A stretch of DNA of 64,000 bases from the NCBI RefSeq assembly GCF_030247185.1, contig NC_080571.1, positions 1,294,001 through 1,358,000 of the forward strand. The letters are read 5' to 3'. Positions 32,111-44,757 of the stretch are shown piece after piece. Within the stretch, counting starts at the first letter, position 1. The number at the start of each line of letters is the position of its first letter. Both the position numbers and the translations under genes were made by a program. The DNA comes from Malaya genurostris. Its lineage: Eukaryota; Arthropoda; Insecta; Diptera; Culicidae. The notes beneath the pieces were generated by a model. The model made no database searches, had not been told where the DNA came from, and saw only the letters and a program-made list of their open reading frames with translations.

Positions 32111-34573
32111 CTTCAGTTTTGATTTTGTGTTTCAGAATTTGAAACGAACTGCATGAAAAAACACGAGTTAATCAAACCTCTTGAAAAGAAACTCTATGTC
32201 GAATTCTTGCAAAAAAATCGTTTAATAATAATATTTAGGCGCATCAATACAGCTTGTGTTGTTATATCTTTAAAGAAAATTAACCAAAGTGGTTGAACAA
32301 AATATTTTTCAGATTTTCGTTAGAAGGTGTCCCAAATTCACAATCGAATTAAACGCTAGCTCTCGGAATATTATTCTAGCAACAACGATCACCTCAAATA
32401 TGTAAGAATACATTCGAACAAAATGTAACATTGATGTTTGTCAAATGAAAAATGTGTTTTCGATTCATTATCTTTATTTTTATGTTATGTTGGTAAAGCA
32501 ACACGATTATCAAATAACATACTTCAGAATGAAGTAAACATGTTCAGTAGGTCTTGCTTTTTAATGTCTGCTTTTTTGCTTCACCATCAATCTGTTAATC
32601 TACCACATCACTTGCGGCAGAGGGTTCAAAGTGATATCCGGGTAGAAAATTAGAGTTACGAGCTTTGAAAGAAATGCATTCTTCAAGTAACGCATTTTCG
32701 AACCATAATAAATTTTCATGGGAGAAGAGTTATTGTTCATGATTTCATGAGAAGTTAAAATGATTGGTTTCATGATTTTAATGTGGAACACACATTTTTG
32801 TTTTCTATATAGCGGTGCAAACTAGAAACTCAAGAAAAATACACGTAGAAATGTAGTCAGGCTTTGAACAATTACAGCTCAGTCAATTTTGTATCAATGA
32901 TTAATATTATGTCACCATTTGATTGGAAATATTTCTACGTATTTTAAATTTTATATCATTGAAATGTTGATTAATAGCTAGCAGTGTCCTATTTTGGCTG
33001 CAAAAAATCTCCGGCATACCAGATTTCCCTGCCATAGTCGACGGTTTTGAAGGAGTAAGTGATATATCAAAGGGAAAGCAGCGCTCTGATTGGTCAATCA
33101 AAGCAAAAGCAAAGCTGTTGGAAGCACGCGAATCTACAAATAGAAGCGGAATTATAGCTAATGTTTCAGTCTTATGCGTAGCTTACTAGAGGCAGGTTGT
33201 TGCTACACAGCAAGACAAAAAGTGTCATAAACGATTTGAAGCTTTTATTGCTATGCTCTGATCTTGTGTCATGCAAGATTGGATGAAATCCCATGTTATG
33301 TCGTTTCGTCTGAGAAATTGACAAATACCCCAGGGTAAATTTTGAGTGCATAAGACCAATTTCTAATTTATATAAGATGAACTCGATTGATAATGAGAAA
33401 TATTTTATCGCTTCAACCGAAATCGCAAAATGGTAGTAATGGTAGAGAAACGCTATAAAAATAACTGCTTGCATACAAAACTTGAACACAAGCTTGACGA
33501 AGAGAAGCTTAAATATCGATATCCGTATCGTGTACAAACATATAATTGCATACATTTGGGCTATTGGTGTAATTTCGTCGGCTACGAAACAAATACAAAT
33601 CACGATAAATAGTCTATATTCTGGGTTCGCGTGTTCGGTGTTGATTCCTAATAAGGATCTAAGCAGACTCTTGTGCATTTGCGGATTCAAAAGTGTGACG
33701 ATTAATTGAAAATGTCAATCATTGGAAATTTTGGTTGCCTTGTTCCACATCAACGGCTCGAACAACCCCATGGGGCTGATTTTTGTAGTTTTTTAATCAT
33801 AACAGCAGTAACGGATTTCTTTCCGTGTACGATATTTAGCACAGTTCGGAACATTTATCTCGAATGATTTTTGCACAGCGAAAAGTGCACGAAGCAAATC
33901 AAATTATTTTGGATTTTCAAAACTGATGATTTCTACCTTCGATTTGCAAAGAAGTAATCTTAATAGTTCTTTAGATAACGTTTCGAGCCATTAGAACGGC
34001 TGTTTTTATATAAACACTTTTCGTTTCTTGTTTTCTTTCTCTCCAATGCAATCGACCAGCAGCTGATGCAATCGTTCTTGCTTGAATTGAAACTAACTTT
34101 GCGTACAATGAGAACTACGACCTGAGCGTTTGAGGTTTTTAACCACGCAGAAGGTGCGCTCTCTGATGCCGCTGTTTGAAAACGTCTTCTCGCCCCGACG
34201 TTTGCTTCCATCCAACGCACAAGAAGAAATGATCGATTTTCGACCACGGTTCCCCTTTTATAACGTTCAGTAGAAGATAAGTGCCTGACTACCTCAAAAT
34301 CGTCGTCCTTGCGCGAAAAACCCAAGCAGAGGTAAAGAGTTCTCCGCGTTGTTTTGAAATTTTCAGAAAACTTAATTTTTGAGTTGTTTGTGGTTATCTC
34401 ACACTGTTCAAAATATTATCCTAAATTTCTGATCATATTTTTGATGAAATAGTGAACGAATTATGTTGCTGCCATTAATACAAGTCGAGATATTCATGAT
34501 TAAGTTCTGCCCAATCTTCCATATGACTAATTTTGAAAATGCGCCCCATAGTAAAGTAAGTCGTATTCACGAC
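31559..34573 (-). mobile_element. GAATACG element (reverse) split by a TTAA element
   Basis: GTACGGGTGTGTAATGTCAG at 31559 and GTCGTATTCACGAC ending at 34573; about 2.0 kb without the nested 32782-33792 element. A single, diverged 546-bp-type unit is visible near 31730-31830 and 33840-34010, and the TATA promoter block (reverse) near 34200-34265. The stretch 32110-32777 has no recognised feature. Confidence 0.7.
32782..33792 (+). mobile_element. Complete TTAA element, 1011 bp
   Basis: TGTGGAACAC at the left, GGGGCTGATTTTTGTAGTTT at the right, TTAA at 32778-32781 and 33793-33796. The left flank ATGATTTTAA and the right flank TTAATCATAAC rejoin cleanly. Internal open frames on both strands are shared with other copies but have no known domain. 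Confidence 0.8.
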
Positions 34574-34752
34574 AAAAGAATCCCAGAAAGCGTGAGCATT
34601 GAACGTAACATTTTTACCTTTGCCTGAGTTTTAGAAAAGCGAAACTTTTGAGTGGTACCGTACTCGTTGGGAAAACATTCAAGGTTGTTAAGTCGAAGAC
34701 TTATATGATATCGCATAATACGGATATTGAATCCAATTTGACTGAGTATTTT
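34574..34752. other. Short spacer, nothing recognised
   Basis: About 180 bp between two GAATACG elements. No repeat-family match inside the window and no coding signal. Confidence 0.5.
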
Positions 34753-36937
34753 GTCATGAATACGACTTACTTTACTATGGGATGCCTTTTCAAAATTAGC
34801 CATATGGAAGAATGGGAAAAACTTAATAGTGAATATCTCGACTTGTATTAAAGGTAGCAACATAATTCTTTCACTATTTCATCAAAAATATGATCAGAAA
34901 TTTAGGATAGCATTTTGAACATTGTGAGATAACCACAAACAATTCAAAAATAAAGTTTTCTTAAACTTTGAAAACAACGCGGAAAACTCTTTACTTTTGT
35001 TTGGTCTTTTCGTGCAAGGACGACGATTTTGAGGTAGTCAGGCACATATCTTCAACTGAACGTGCTGATGGTTTCTGCATTGAAGAGAAAGAAAGCAAGA
35101 AACGAAAAGTGGACAACATTAAATAAAACTACAAGGATAAGCCCCATGGGGTTGTTCGAGCCATTGATGTGGAACAAGGCAACCAAAATTTCTAATGATC
35201 GACATTTTCAATTAATCGTCACACTTTTGAATCCGCAAATGCACAAGAGTCTGCTTAGTCTTTATTATGAACCAACACCGAACACGCGAACCCAAAATAT
35301 AGACTACATATATTTGTCGTGATTTGTATTTGTTTTTTAGCCGAGGAAATTACATCAATAGCCCAAATGTATGCGATTATATGTTTATATATGCTTTCGA
35401 TACAGATATCAATATTAAAGTTTCTTTTCGCCAAGCTTGTGTTCAAGTTTTGTATGCAAGTAGTTATGTTTATAGCGTTTCTCTACCAGGCATTACTACC
35501 ATTCTGCGATTTCGGTTGAAGCGATAAACTTTTTTCATTATCAATCGAGTTCATCTAATATAAATTAGAAATTAATCTTAGACACTCAAAATTTATCCAG
35601 GGGTAGTTGTCAATTTCTCAGGCGAAACGACATATTTCATACAATCTTGCATGACACAAGATCAGAGCATAAAAATAAAAGCTTCAAATCATTTATGGCA
35701 CTTTTTGTCTTGCTGTGTAGCAACAACCTACCTCTAGCAAGCTACGCATAAGACTGAAACGTTAGCTATAATTTCGCTTCTATTTGTAGATTCGCGTGCT
35801 TCCAATAGCTTTGCTTTTGCTTTGATTGACCAATCAGAGCGCTGCTTTCCCTTTGATATATCGCTTACTCCTTCAAAACCGTCGACTATGGCAGGGAAAT
35901 CTGGTATGTTGGAGATTTTTTGCAGCCAAAATAGGACACAGCTAGCTATTAATCAACATTTCAATGATATACAATTAAAAATACATGGCTATGTACATTC
36001 AAATCAATACGTAGAAATATTTCCAATCAAATTGTAACATAATATTATTAATTTATACAAAATTGACTGAGCTGTAATTGTTCAAAACCTGACCACATTT
36101 CTACGTGTATTTTTCTTGAGTTTCTAGTTTGCACCCGTATATAGAAAACAAAAATGTGTTCCACATTAAAACAAAGTTTTCTAAAACTTTTAGAAATAAT
36201 GAGAAAAATTCATCATGCTTGCTTGTCTTTTTCGCACCCGGACGACGGTTTTGAGGTAGTCAAGCACATATCAGTTCCGACTAGCTACTGGACGAGCACA
36301 AAAGGTAAACTTTGATTGAAAATTGTTCATTTCTTCCAGTGCTTCAGACGGAACTGGAAGTCATGGTGAGGTTCTCCAACCAACATCAGCCAGAACAAAT
36401 CAAGTTTAGAGCGTGAAACGCTCAGGTCGTGCTTTCATTTGGACTTCGATCGTCGGGAGGAGAATTTAGTTTCAAAATTAGGTTTCAGGAACTTGGTTGC
36501 CGAATACAGGTTTAGAATTCAGAACCTGTAAGTTGGAACTGGATTCCGGAACTGAATTGAGTTTCGAAACAAGTTCAAAAACTAAATTGCAGTTGAATTC
36601 TGAGCCAGTTCTAAGTTTTGAATTTAGTTCTTGAACTCAGGTCCAGTCGCTAATTCCTCAATTCTTCGAATCGGTTCTTTTTAGAACCATTAACATATTC
36701 CCAAAGAACTATGCGAAATTTTACTTTACTGTTCTATATACGGTTCTTTTTTCAATCAGTTGGAGTTCGTAGTTGTATAAACTTTCTATTAATTTGTTAT
36801 ATAAAATGCATAGCACCGACTCCGTTTATGTGTATCGTTTCAAATTCTAGTTTGATATTCGGAAGCAAGAAGAAAGTGTTTCAGTTATATTCGTATTCAC
36901 GACGTCCAGTTATGTCTGTGACATTACACACCCGTAC
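34753..36937 (+). mobile_element. GAATACG element split by a reverse TTAA element
   Basis: Starts GTCATGAATACGAC and ends CATTACACACCCGTAC. Left of the nested copy it is the TATA subtype; right of it (36170 on) it is the second subtype restarting upstream of the promoter. The body is therefore chimeric, or two partial copies joined. Confidence 0.65.
35123..36165 (-). mobile_element. Complete TTAA element, 1043 bp
   Basis: Reverse copy from AAACTACAAGGATAAGCCCC to AATGTGTTCCACA, with TTAA at 35119-35122 and 36166-36169. The frame at 35822-36037 is one of the recurrent family frames (reverse of 32907-33101). Confidence 0.8.
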
Positions 36938-36946
36938 TTTTTCTTG

Positions 36947-38222
36947 TTCAGCTGAGGACATGGTTGTAACTGTCGTCGACGTTCACCATTGTCAGCGGAT
37001 GTTGAGGAGTCCAGCAAACACCGAAAGCGACGATGCTGGTTTTCACTTTCGGTGGCTGCTATCGTTGTACTACTACCAGAAGAACTAGTAGTCGACGGTG
37101 CCAATTGAATGCATTGGGACTGTAAAACGAATAGCACATATACCAATTGATATAGATCGCTATCAAGGAAACGAAATATAAAACGCAAAAACACCTACGA
37201 ACGGTAGCGATGGTAACGGGTCAATAGTATCAGAGGAGGCTTTTCTTCTATTGGTGGTCAAGGTTGATGGTGCTGCTGCTGCTTTTTTAGCTGCAGGCGT
37301 TTCAGGTGTCTTGATCTGTTGTTATTGTCTGCGTATTGTTTCCCGGTGGTGGACCACTCGGCGTGCTTCGCCAAATGGCATGCCTTCGTTGCCATGAAGA
37401 GCACATATTTGTTGCTCCCGTTGCCATACCGGACAACACTGGTCGTTAGCCGGATGTGCCCCCCGATAATTTCGACATCTGGGAGCGCCACAGGCAACGC
37501 CACCGTCATGATGTTGCGTGTAACCACAACGAACGCAGTCTTGGCGAGGTTTGTCCGGGCAGCGGAATGACTTGTGCCCATACGCCCAACAGTTCGTGCA
37601 TTGCAGCACGGTGGCATAGTATGGACGAGTCTCAACAGTCTCGAAGGCGAACTTTATTTCGCTCGGCATCTGGTTGCCGGCGATAGTCAAACAAAGACAT
37701 AAAGTTGGCTGATACTCGGCTGATTTTTGCTGATCTAGCAAACTATCGTCCCAGATGCGTCGACGAAGACGCTGGACTTTGATCACATTCTGGGAAGCTA
37801 GCTCGTGTAGTATTTCGCGATCCGTTAAGCTGCTTACAGTCCTCGGATGAACGATGCATCGGATCGTTCGGATGGGATTTCGCACCGTAATTGTGATTGG
37901 TGTTCCATCCTCATTTTATGATTTTTTCATCAGTTGAATTTTCTAGCCTGACACGTAGTAGGTAACTGTCACCACCATTTTCTGGCACAGCAGATATGAT
38001 GGTCAGACCTGCCCGAAAAGGAAATTGCTATAATCTCATAATCACTTTTTCTGTTATCTCTGTCCTTTTTTTGGGTTTCGTACCAGTTTTCTGGATAGCC
38101 CTTTGAACTATCCACGGATTTGCGGGTAAACGGGTGGCCCGCGGTCTAACCGGATTTATGCTTAAGACAACGCTACCATCACACGGTTCTAGTGCTGGCA
38201 AACGTACCGGAAATAGTGCCAT
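36947..38222 (-). pseudogene. Second gag-like gene, intron-containing, broken
   Basis: ATG at 38222-38220 begins MALFPVRLPALEPCDG. The frame meets a TAG at 38030-38028, continues (FRAGLTIISAVPENGG), shifts by one base near 37920, then reads VRNPIRTIRCIVHPRTV, SSLTDREILHELASQNVIK, CTNCWAYGHKSFRC (CX2CX4HX4C), CVRCGYTQHHDGGVAC and a third knuckle with Tyr in place of its second Cys (CRNYRGAHPANDQC). CPVWQREQQI and FGEARRVV follow, typical of gag in I-like non-LTR elements. A TAA at 37324-37322 replaces a Gln codon in a Q tract. KTPETPAAKK leads to a 79-bp intron (37198-37120), then a Ser-rich exon to the truncation at 36947 against a repeat end. No ORF2 is adjacent. A short homologous 5' end recurs reversed near 14.8 and 31.5 kb. 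Confidence 0.75.
37120..37198 (-). other. Putative intron in the second gag-like gene
   Basis: GTAGGT donor, TTCGTTTTACAG acceptor, 79 bp, phase 0. It joins a Lys/Ala/Pro-rich region to a Ser-rich region, the same relative place as in the 25.1-kb gene. The unspliced frame stops within it. Confidence 0.55.
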
Positions 38223-38290
38223 GATGTGTGCACTGATTGACTGACTGTAACTAACTGTACTAATGTTCAAAATTAAAAACGAAAAAAAAA

Positions 38291-38465
38291 ATACATTTAT
38301 TCGACACTCGACAATGACACACGCAAGATAATTGATAATTGAGGGTGGAAAGTCGGCAGCCTTGGGTCACTTAACAATTGTTTTTTGTTTTTCATTCAAC
38401 TGGCAAGTGGCAAGGCAATCGGTTTGCCGAGGTTTTAGCTGATTTGATTGAAGCTGTTGAATTTT
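38291..38465. other. Short spacer, nothing recognised
   Basis: Begins with an A-run and contains no family match or coding signal. Confidence 0.5.
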
Positions 38466-38913
38466 GTCGTGAATACGACTTACTTTACTATGGGGCGCCT
38501 TTTCAAAATTAGCCATATGGAAGAATGGGCAGAACTTAATCGCGAATATCTCGACTTGTATTAATGGTAGCAACATAATTCTTTCACCATTTTATCAAAA
38601 ATATGATCAGGAATTCAGGATAATATTTTGAACAGTGTGCGATAACCACAAACAACTCAAAAATTAAGTTTTCTTAAAATTTGAAAACAACGCGGAAAAC
38701 TTTTTACTTTCGCTTGGGTTTTTCGCGCAAGGACGACGATTTTGAGATAGTCAGGCACATATCTTCAACTGAATGCGTATAAAAGGGGAACCGTGGTCGA
38801 AAATCGATCATCAATTCGTCATCTAACACTCGATGTGGATAGACGAATAACCTACTACGACTAATTTCGATTTTGTTTTATTTTTTATTCGCAGTTGTCT
38901 ACCTACCCAAGCT

Positions 38914-40070
38914 ATGGGTAAAAACCGCCATAGATCCGAGAAGGATCCAAAGGATGCTAAGCGTCTGAAGCCAAGCGATGTACAGGTAAACGACTGTTGC
39001 TGAGTAAAAACCAATATGCTGATCTGCCAGTAGATGTCGAAGAGGAACTGCAGAAGAAGGAAAAAATGCCGCCTTTCTACCTGAAGGGCTTCCCACCAAC
39101 TCTACGCTCGGATTTCAACACACTGATCAGCAAAGGACTACAGGCAACAATCCGTTTATGTACTGAAGGCTACAAAATAACTGTTCCGGCTTTGAACCAC
39201 TACAAAGGAGTGGAATGTTATCTGAAGCAGACAAAAGCGGAATACTTCACACACGATATTGCCGCCAACAAACCTATGAAGGTTGTACTTCGAGGACTAC
39301 CCGACATGATGGAAGCCGAACTAAAGCAGGCACTGTCGGAGGCTGGACTAAAGCCTTTGATGGTGTTCAAAATGAAGCGACATAATACGGATAAAAAGTT
39401 TAGAGATCAACTATACCTGATTCATCTGGAGAAGGGCTCCATCACCATGAGTCAACTGAAAACGATTAAATCGTTATTTCACATAATCATCGAATGGCAA
39501 AAGTATAAACCGGTACATCGGGATGTCACACAGTGCACGAACTGTTTGAACTACGGCCATTGAGCGAGGAATTGCCACATGAAAAGTCGGTGCGGGAAAT
39601 GTGCCGAACCACACAATACCAACGATTGCCTACTAGATGACATCGCTGTAAAATGTGTGAACTGTGATGGCGACCATCCATCTACTAGCAAATCGTGTCC
39701 CAAACGTGCTGAGTTCACAAAAATTCGACAACAGGCATCCCGTAAACAATCAACGCGCAAAAATGTTCCACAGAAGGATGAAATTAATTTCCCACGACTC
39801 CCACCGAAGAGGGTTATTCCGAATTTGCCGCCACTTCCTCGCAGCAATCCAAAGACTTCAGCCACTGGATCTCAAAATGAATCTTCCACAAGAATCCCTC
39901 CTGGATGGGGCAATAATCAACCACAAGCAAAGGATGACTCTGGTGATTTATTCTCTGCTGAACAACTGATCGTCATTTTTGAAACAATGACAACAAAACT
40001 ACGAAACTGCAGAACGCGGTTAGATCAAATCAACGCCTTAGGCAAATTCATCATCGAATATGCAATATAA
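38914..40070 (+). pseudogene. Jockey-1 ORF1 (gag-like nucleic-acid-binding protein), broken
   Basis: ATG at 38914 (GKNRHRSEKDPKDAKRLK) leads into a one-base frameshift near 38990. The main frame runs from 38997 (LSKNQYADLPVDVEEELQKK), through a central domain with YLKQTKAEYFTHDI and KVVLRGLPDMMEAELKQAL, typical of Jockey gag, to three CCHC knuckles. The first, CTNCLNYGH then ARNC, is interrupted by a TGA at 39561-39563, probably a point mutation. CGKCAEPHNTNDC and CVNCDGDHPSTSKSC follow. It ends at 40070, overlapping ORF2 by 11 bases. Gag coats element RNA in this family. Two lesions make this copy non-functional. Confidence 0.88.
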
Positions 40071-40863
40071 TGAGTTGGTTATAGTAAATTGGAATGCTTG
40101 CTCACTCAGGAGCAAAACTGCTGAATTGTCCGACTTTCTTCAAGAGAAGAATGCCGATATTGCTATTTTAACTGAAACTCATCTTAAACCTGAAATTTCT
40201 ATTTTTATTTCCAATTACAGGATTCACAGGCTCGACAGGGCAACTACCAGAGGAGGGGGAGTTGCCATTGCCATTAAACGATCCATTCAGCACAGGCTTC
40301 TGTCAGCCTTTAAATTGCAACTCATAGAAGCCATCGGAATTGAGATTACAACGACGATGGGACCCATCATCATCATTGCAGCATACTGCCCCAAACAAAC
40401 AAATCTTCGAGATGGTACGTGTGCATCATTGAAGCAAGATCTGGCTATGCTCACTCGACGACAGAACAAATTCATCATTGCTGGGGACCTGAACGCACGG
40501 CATGAGCTGTGGGGAAACAGAAGACAGAATCGAAACGGATTCGTACTTGCCGAAGATTACGAAGCTGGACAATACAACATCCTCGCTCCGGATCAACCAA
40601 CGCGACTTTCCAGATCGGGAGTTCATTCCATTTTGGATATATTCATCAGCAACATCGCTATAGACAGCTCTCCGGTTGTCTTCAACGAGCTCTCTTCTGA
40701 CCACTTTCCAGTAATATTGACGTTGGGATCTTCACCAGAAACAGTGCCTATTCAACCTCGGAACTATTATCGCACCGATTGGGTCCAATTTCAACATATC
40801 GCCGACCAACTTATTAATATCGATTTACCACTTGATTCCCCGATGGAAATCGATGCAGCCCTA
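40060..40863 (+). pseudogene. Jockey-1 ORF2, endonuclease half (5' part of split gene)
   Basis: Same start and endonuclease motifs as the intact copy at 6379, with one codon fewer (QPRNYY against QPRRNYY). Open until the TA-flanked insertion at 40862-40863, within the linker between endonuclease and reverse transcriptase. The rest resumes at 49022. Reading past 40863 adds about 29 meaningless residues. Confidence 0.9.
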
Positions 40864-41219
40864 CCCGATCATAAGAGAAGAGCAAACGAATATCATAACT
40901 ATAGTTCATTTAGTTATCATTGCTTATTTTGCTATCATAATGGATTGTGAAATGTTGCAAAAATTGCTGAAAATAGTAAAGTAATGAATAAATTTACAAT
41001 GATAGCTCGTTTTGTTATTATTTTCTTATTCAGACAGTGAGAAATGTATGAAAGTATCAAAGTGCCGCTGTCAGCATTTTCTGTCATTTTTAGTATATTT
41101 TAGTAAGAAGTTCATAATATACACGAAAAACTCGAATTTTGGCAGAATAATGGATTGAAGATAGTAAACCCTGTTTAAATGATTTTGAGGGCTGAACAAT
41201 TTATTCGAAGTATAATCTT

Positions 41220-42430
41220 TATATAAAAAAAAGGATGTAAGTTTGTATGTTTGTATGTTTGTAACGCCATAACTCCGACGACTTTACGGATTGCCAACAA
41301 ACTTGGCACAGATACTTCTTGCTCTTCAGAGATGGTCATAAAGATATTCCTAGGGGGGAGAGTGTGTCTTTAACATGGGGAGTCATGACAACATTTATCT
41401 AATTTGACGAGAATCTATACTTTTCAAAGATCATGGATACTTTTTTGTACGAATTAGATATGATTATAAGGGGGGTTGATGTAGTAAGGGCCTCTAAAAA
41501 GAGGTGTAATGATTGTAACGGAATAATTCCGGAACTACTCAACGGATTACTATAAAAATTGGCACAGATACTTCTTTCTTCAGATATGATCGTTAGGACA
41601 TTTTCATAGAAGAGAGTGTATAGCAACTGTCCTTAACATGGTGTCCTTAAAATGGAGCAACGACGAAATTTATCTAATTTAAAAAGAACCGATATATTTC
41701 AGCAAAGCTCCATAACAACTCAGTAAATTATCACCAAACTTGGCACAGGTATTTCTTACAATTCAGAGGGTGTCATTAGAGTATATTTTGATTTTTCTCG
41801 ACGAGCTTTAATATTCATTGCAAAGGGGGTGTAATTCGTAGCAATTGCCTCTCTCTTTTCTTATTTGTCGACAAACAAGAGAGGGGGAAGGATTCAGACT
41901 ATGAGGAAGGGGTCTTGAAAATCAATTTCTATCTCTCATTTTTTGTAAAATAAGAGAGAGGCAAGAATTTCTAGGTCTTGCTAGATAGTATTAATATTGT
42001 TAATTTGAATGGAACGCAAGTTTAAAAAAAATAAAAGATTTGGTTCTATTTCGAAGAGAAAATTAAAAAACTAAGAGACAATAATCTTAATCTGCCTATA
42101 AAAGCGAGTGTATGCAAGTTTCAGCATAACTACGAAACAACCAAACAAGTCGTCGCCAAGCTTGGCGCATGTACCAAAGGTGGAAATCGATACTTTTTGA
42201 AGAGCACGGATACTTTGTACACTATTCAGAGGTGGAGTTAAGGATTATCGTGGAGAAGAGCTGTAGCAAGTTCACTAAAAATAGGAAGTTCAATATAAAA
42301 TTTATTCAACGAGAAACGATGTTTCTTGACAAATACAGATACTACTTTTATTTCAATGGAGATTATAAGGTTATTTATGTAGCAAGTGCCCCAAACATGA
42401 GAAGTGTAAGGTGAAATTGATTGAATTTTA
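41220..42430 (+). repeat. Degenerate repeats with a 'AACTCCGxxACGGATT...TTGGCACAGATACTTCTT' core
   Basis: At about 41270-41320, 41540-41580, 41700-41760 and 42130-42190 a similar pattern recurs: a call to 'CCATAACTCC', then 'CGGATT' or 'CAGTAAATTATC', then 'AACTTGGCACAG' and 'ATACTTCTT'. Spacing is about 200-400 bp. It is an old internally repetitive element. The 81-codon frame at 42169-42414 is not shared by other units. Confidence 0.45.
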
Positions 42431-42479
42431 CAGAAAACATAACAACATAAAACTGACCAAATTTGACGAGGATACCATG

Positions 42480-43266
42480 AAAATTAACATTATTGTGAGA
42501 TCTGAGATGGGACACTGACCGTGAACAATATGAACATGTACGTATTGTTTAATCGTTTAATCGGGTTGCCGTCTAAGTTATGAATTCGAGAATTTTTTTT
42601 CGAGGGATCCGGTTTTGTCCATTTCCCACATCGTCGCTCTTTGACGACTGTTTTAAAGTTTAAGCCTACATCACCTTGTAATTCCGAAACCGAAAGTCGC
42701 ATCTGCACAACGTTTACGAGTATCGTACAAAATTATAATGCCTTTCATTTACACCTAAGTTTATGAAAATCCACCAGTTAATCTCTGAAAAATCTTCACG
42801 GAGAAAATTCACTATTTTCCGGTACTTAGGGAACCGGAAACTGGGGACCGGTATAACTGTAGTGAGATTATTTGGTTATCTGTCAGCAAGATCTAGTTAC
42901 TAGAAAAAATTATGATCAATTTTCAAGCAAATCGCAGCTCTCTACATGGTCACTTATGAAAAGCTAAAAAAGTCAATTATGAGGGTAATCAAATTTTTTG
43001 CACTTATCTCCCTGTAACTCCGTAACCAGAATTCGGATTCATATAAAATTCTTGAGCATTGTATAGGATCACAAGATCTTTCATATGAATCTAAGTTTAT
43101 GAAAATCAGTTCAGCCAACTCTGAGAGAAAGTGCACACACATACAGATTTTGCCGATCTCGACGAACGGATTCGAGATTTGATGAGATTTGAAACTCGAC
43201 CCTCTGAGTCTTGGTTTAATAGTCGATTTTCACAGTGATTGCACAACTTTTCTATATGGGAAAGGC
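42480..43266 (-). mobile_element. GCCTTTCTC-family repeat, reverse, one end missing
   Basis: The right edge is the reverse of the family start (TTTCTATATGGGAAAGGC). It contains CTAAGTTTATGAAAATC and CTCTGAGAGAAAGTGCAC blocks in reverse. The ACCACTAGGTGG end is absent. More diverged than the other copies. Confidence 0.65.
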
Positions 43267-43451
43267 AAAACACAATAATCAGCGAATGTAAATTTGTAAA
43301 TCAATGCAAAAATCGGAGAACATTGGGTGTAAAAAAAAACAACAAAAATTGTTCTAAAACATCTTCATTTCTAGAACCGTGCAAAAAAATTGTACACAAG
43401 AACAGGTTTATAGCTTCTGGTTAGCTGGTTCTTCCGAAACAAATGCCTATA

Positions 43452-43635
43452 CACCCAAACCTCCGTTTACGAACACTTTTTATACGTAACCTCTTTTTAC
43501 GTACCTCTTTTTACGAACCAAATCCCAAATAACGTAAACTTTTTTTACGAACCAAATCCCAAATAACGTAAACTTTTTTTACGAACTACCTCTTTTTACG
43601 AACCCCCGTTTAGTTCGTAAATGGAGGTTTCGGTG
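43452..43635. mobile_element. 184-bp miniature TIR element, TA duplication
   Basis: Inverted ends CACCCAAACCTCCGTTTACG and CGTAAATGGAGGTTTCGGTG, flanked by TA on both sides. The interior has a directly repeated block of about 34 bp (ACGAACCAAATCCCAAATAA) and many TTTTTACG words. Likely a mariner-type miniature element. Confidence 0.75.
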
Positions 43636-43639
43636 TATC

Positions 43640-44757
43640 CGATTACTTTTGGGCCGACTGTCGTTTAGGAACGTAGCGTGGATCAGATCACGTAACAAGT
43701 AAACAAATTGTTCTTCATTCGCAGTAAAATTCGGTCAAAACTAAACTTGTTCTTTCGATAGAAATGTTTGCTCGGTTCTCTCAAAATACATGTTTTCTAA
43801 AAATTTTAGTAATCTTAAGTCCGTGTTCGGTTTCTGCATTCAAATATACATACTTAAACTGATTTTCTAAATTTAATTGTATTCATCCGATATTGACATA
43901 TTAAAAGTTGTAAGTTATTTTAGAAACATGATAAATTTGTACATGCTTTTGGTTGTAAATTTAAGTGAATTGAAACGTAAACTTACATGATTTTCTCTTA
44001 GTGTGTCCCTTACAAACGTTTACAAAAAGGGAATAGACGAAATGGATTCCGGTTAACATATATTATGTTTATTCTTTACAAAATGTGTTTTTTGGGGGAT
44101 AGGTCTTACTCCATGCTAGTTCTATGGACATTTAAGATATTTTCTTTCTTTGTATTGTCGAATTACGGTCTGCAATACCCACTTGTCATAAAATTATATG
44201 TGTATCCAGAACTCTGTTAAAAAATTAGAAACTACAGCAGTGTACCGCAAAATGGGCGACGGCGAATAGCATTATAATTTCGCAGAGGTGCGATGAACGA
44301 AAACTCATTGCGTGGCTATATACTAAATCCTCTGAAAAATTTAATATAGTAGTTATGTTTTTACTACATATTTGAGAATCACATGGATGTACTTGGAATA
44401 CATACACAAAAGTTCATTAATCTTATTTAATCTTTGTATATTTTTGCATCACATTTATTGATGAAAGAAAATGAGAACCTTTGACGGCGATAAACGTTTC
44501 CTAATACCCAAGGGCAACTCAAACAAATAATAAGTGATAGTAAGCAAAACCATCCCGTTCATATTCCAAGAAGGATTAGAAGGTTGCTTGTTGAAGTAAA
44601 TTCAATATCTGTATCACCTCATTCACATTTAAAATTGGCAAAGTATTTTTTTATGCTCCAGAAATTATTGATTTTGTTTTTAGATTGATAATAGTAAACG
44701 CAGACCTGATTTTGCAATTCGATTATTCATTACCACGGAAGGAAAGAGACAAAAAAA
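43640..44757. other. No gene recognised
   Basis: AT-rich, no family match elsewhere in the window and no open frame worth calling. It may be the original interior of the 8-kb TIR insertion or another old element. Confidence 0.45.
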
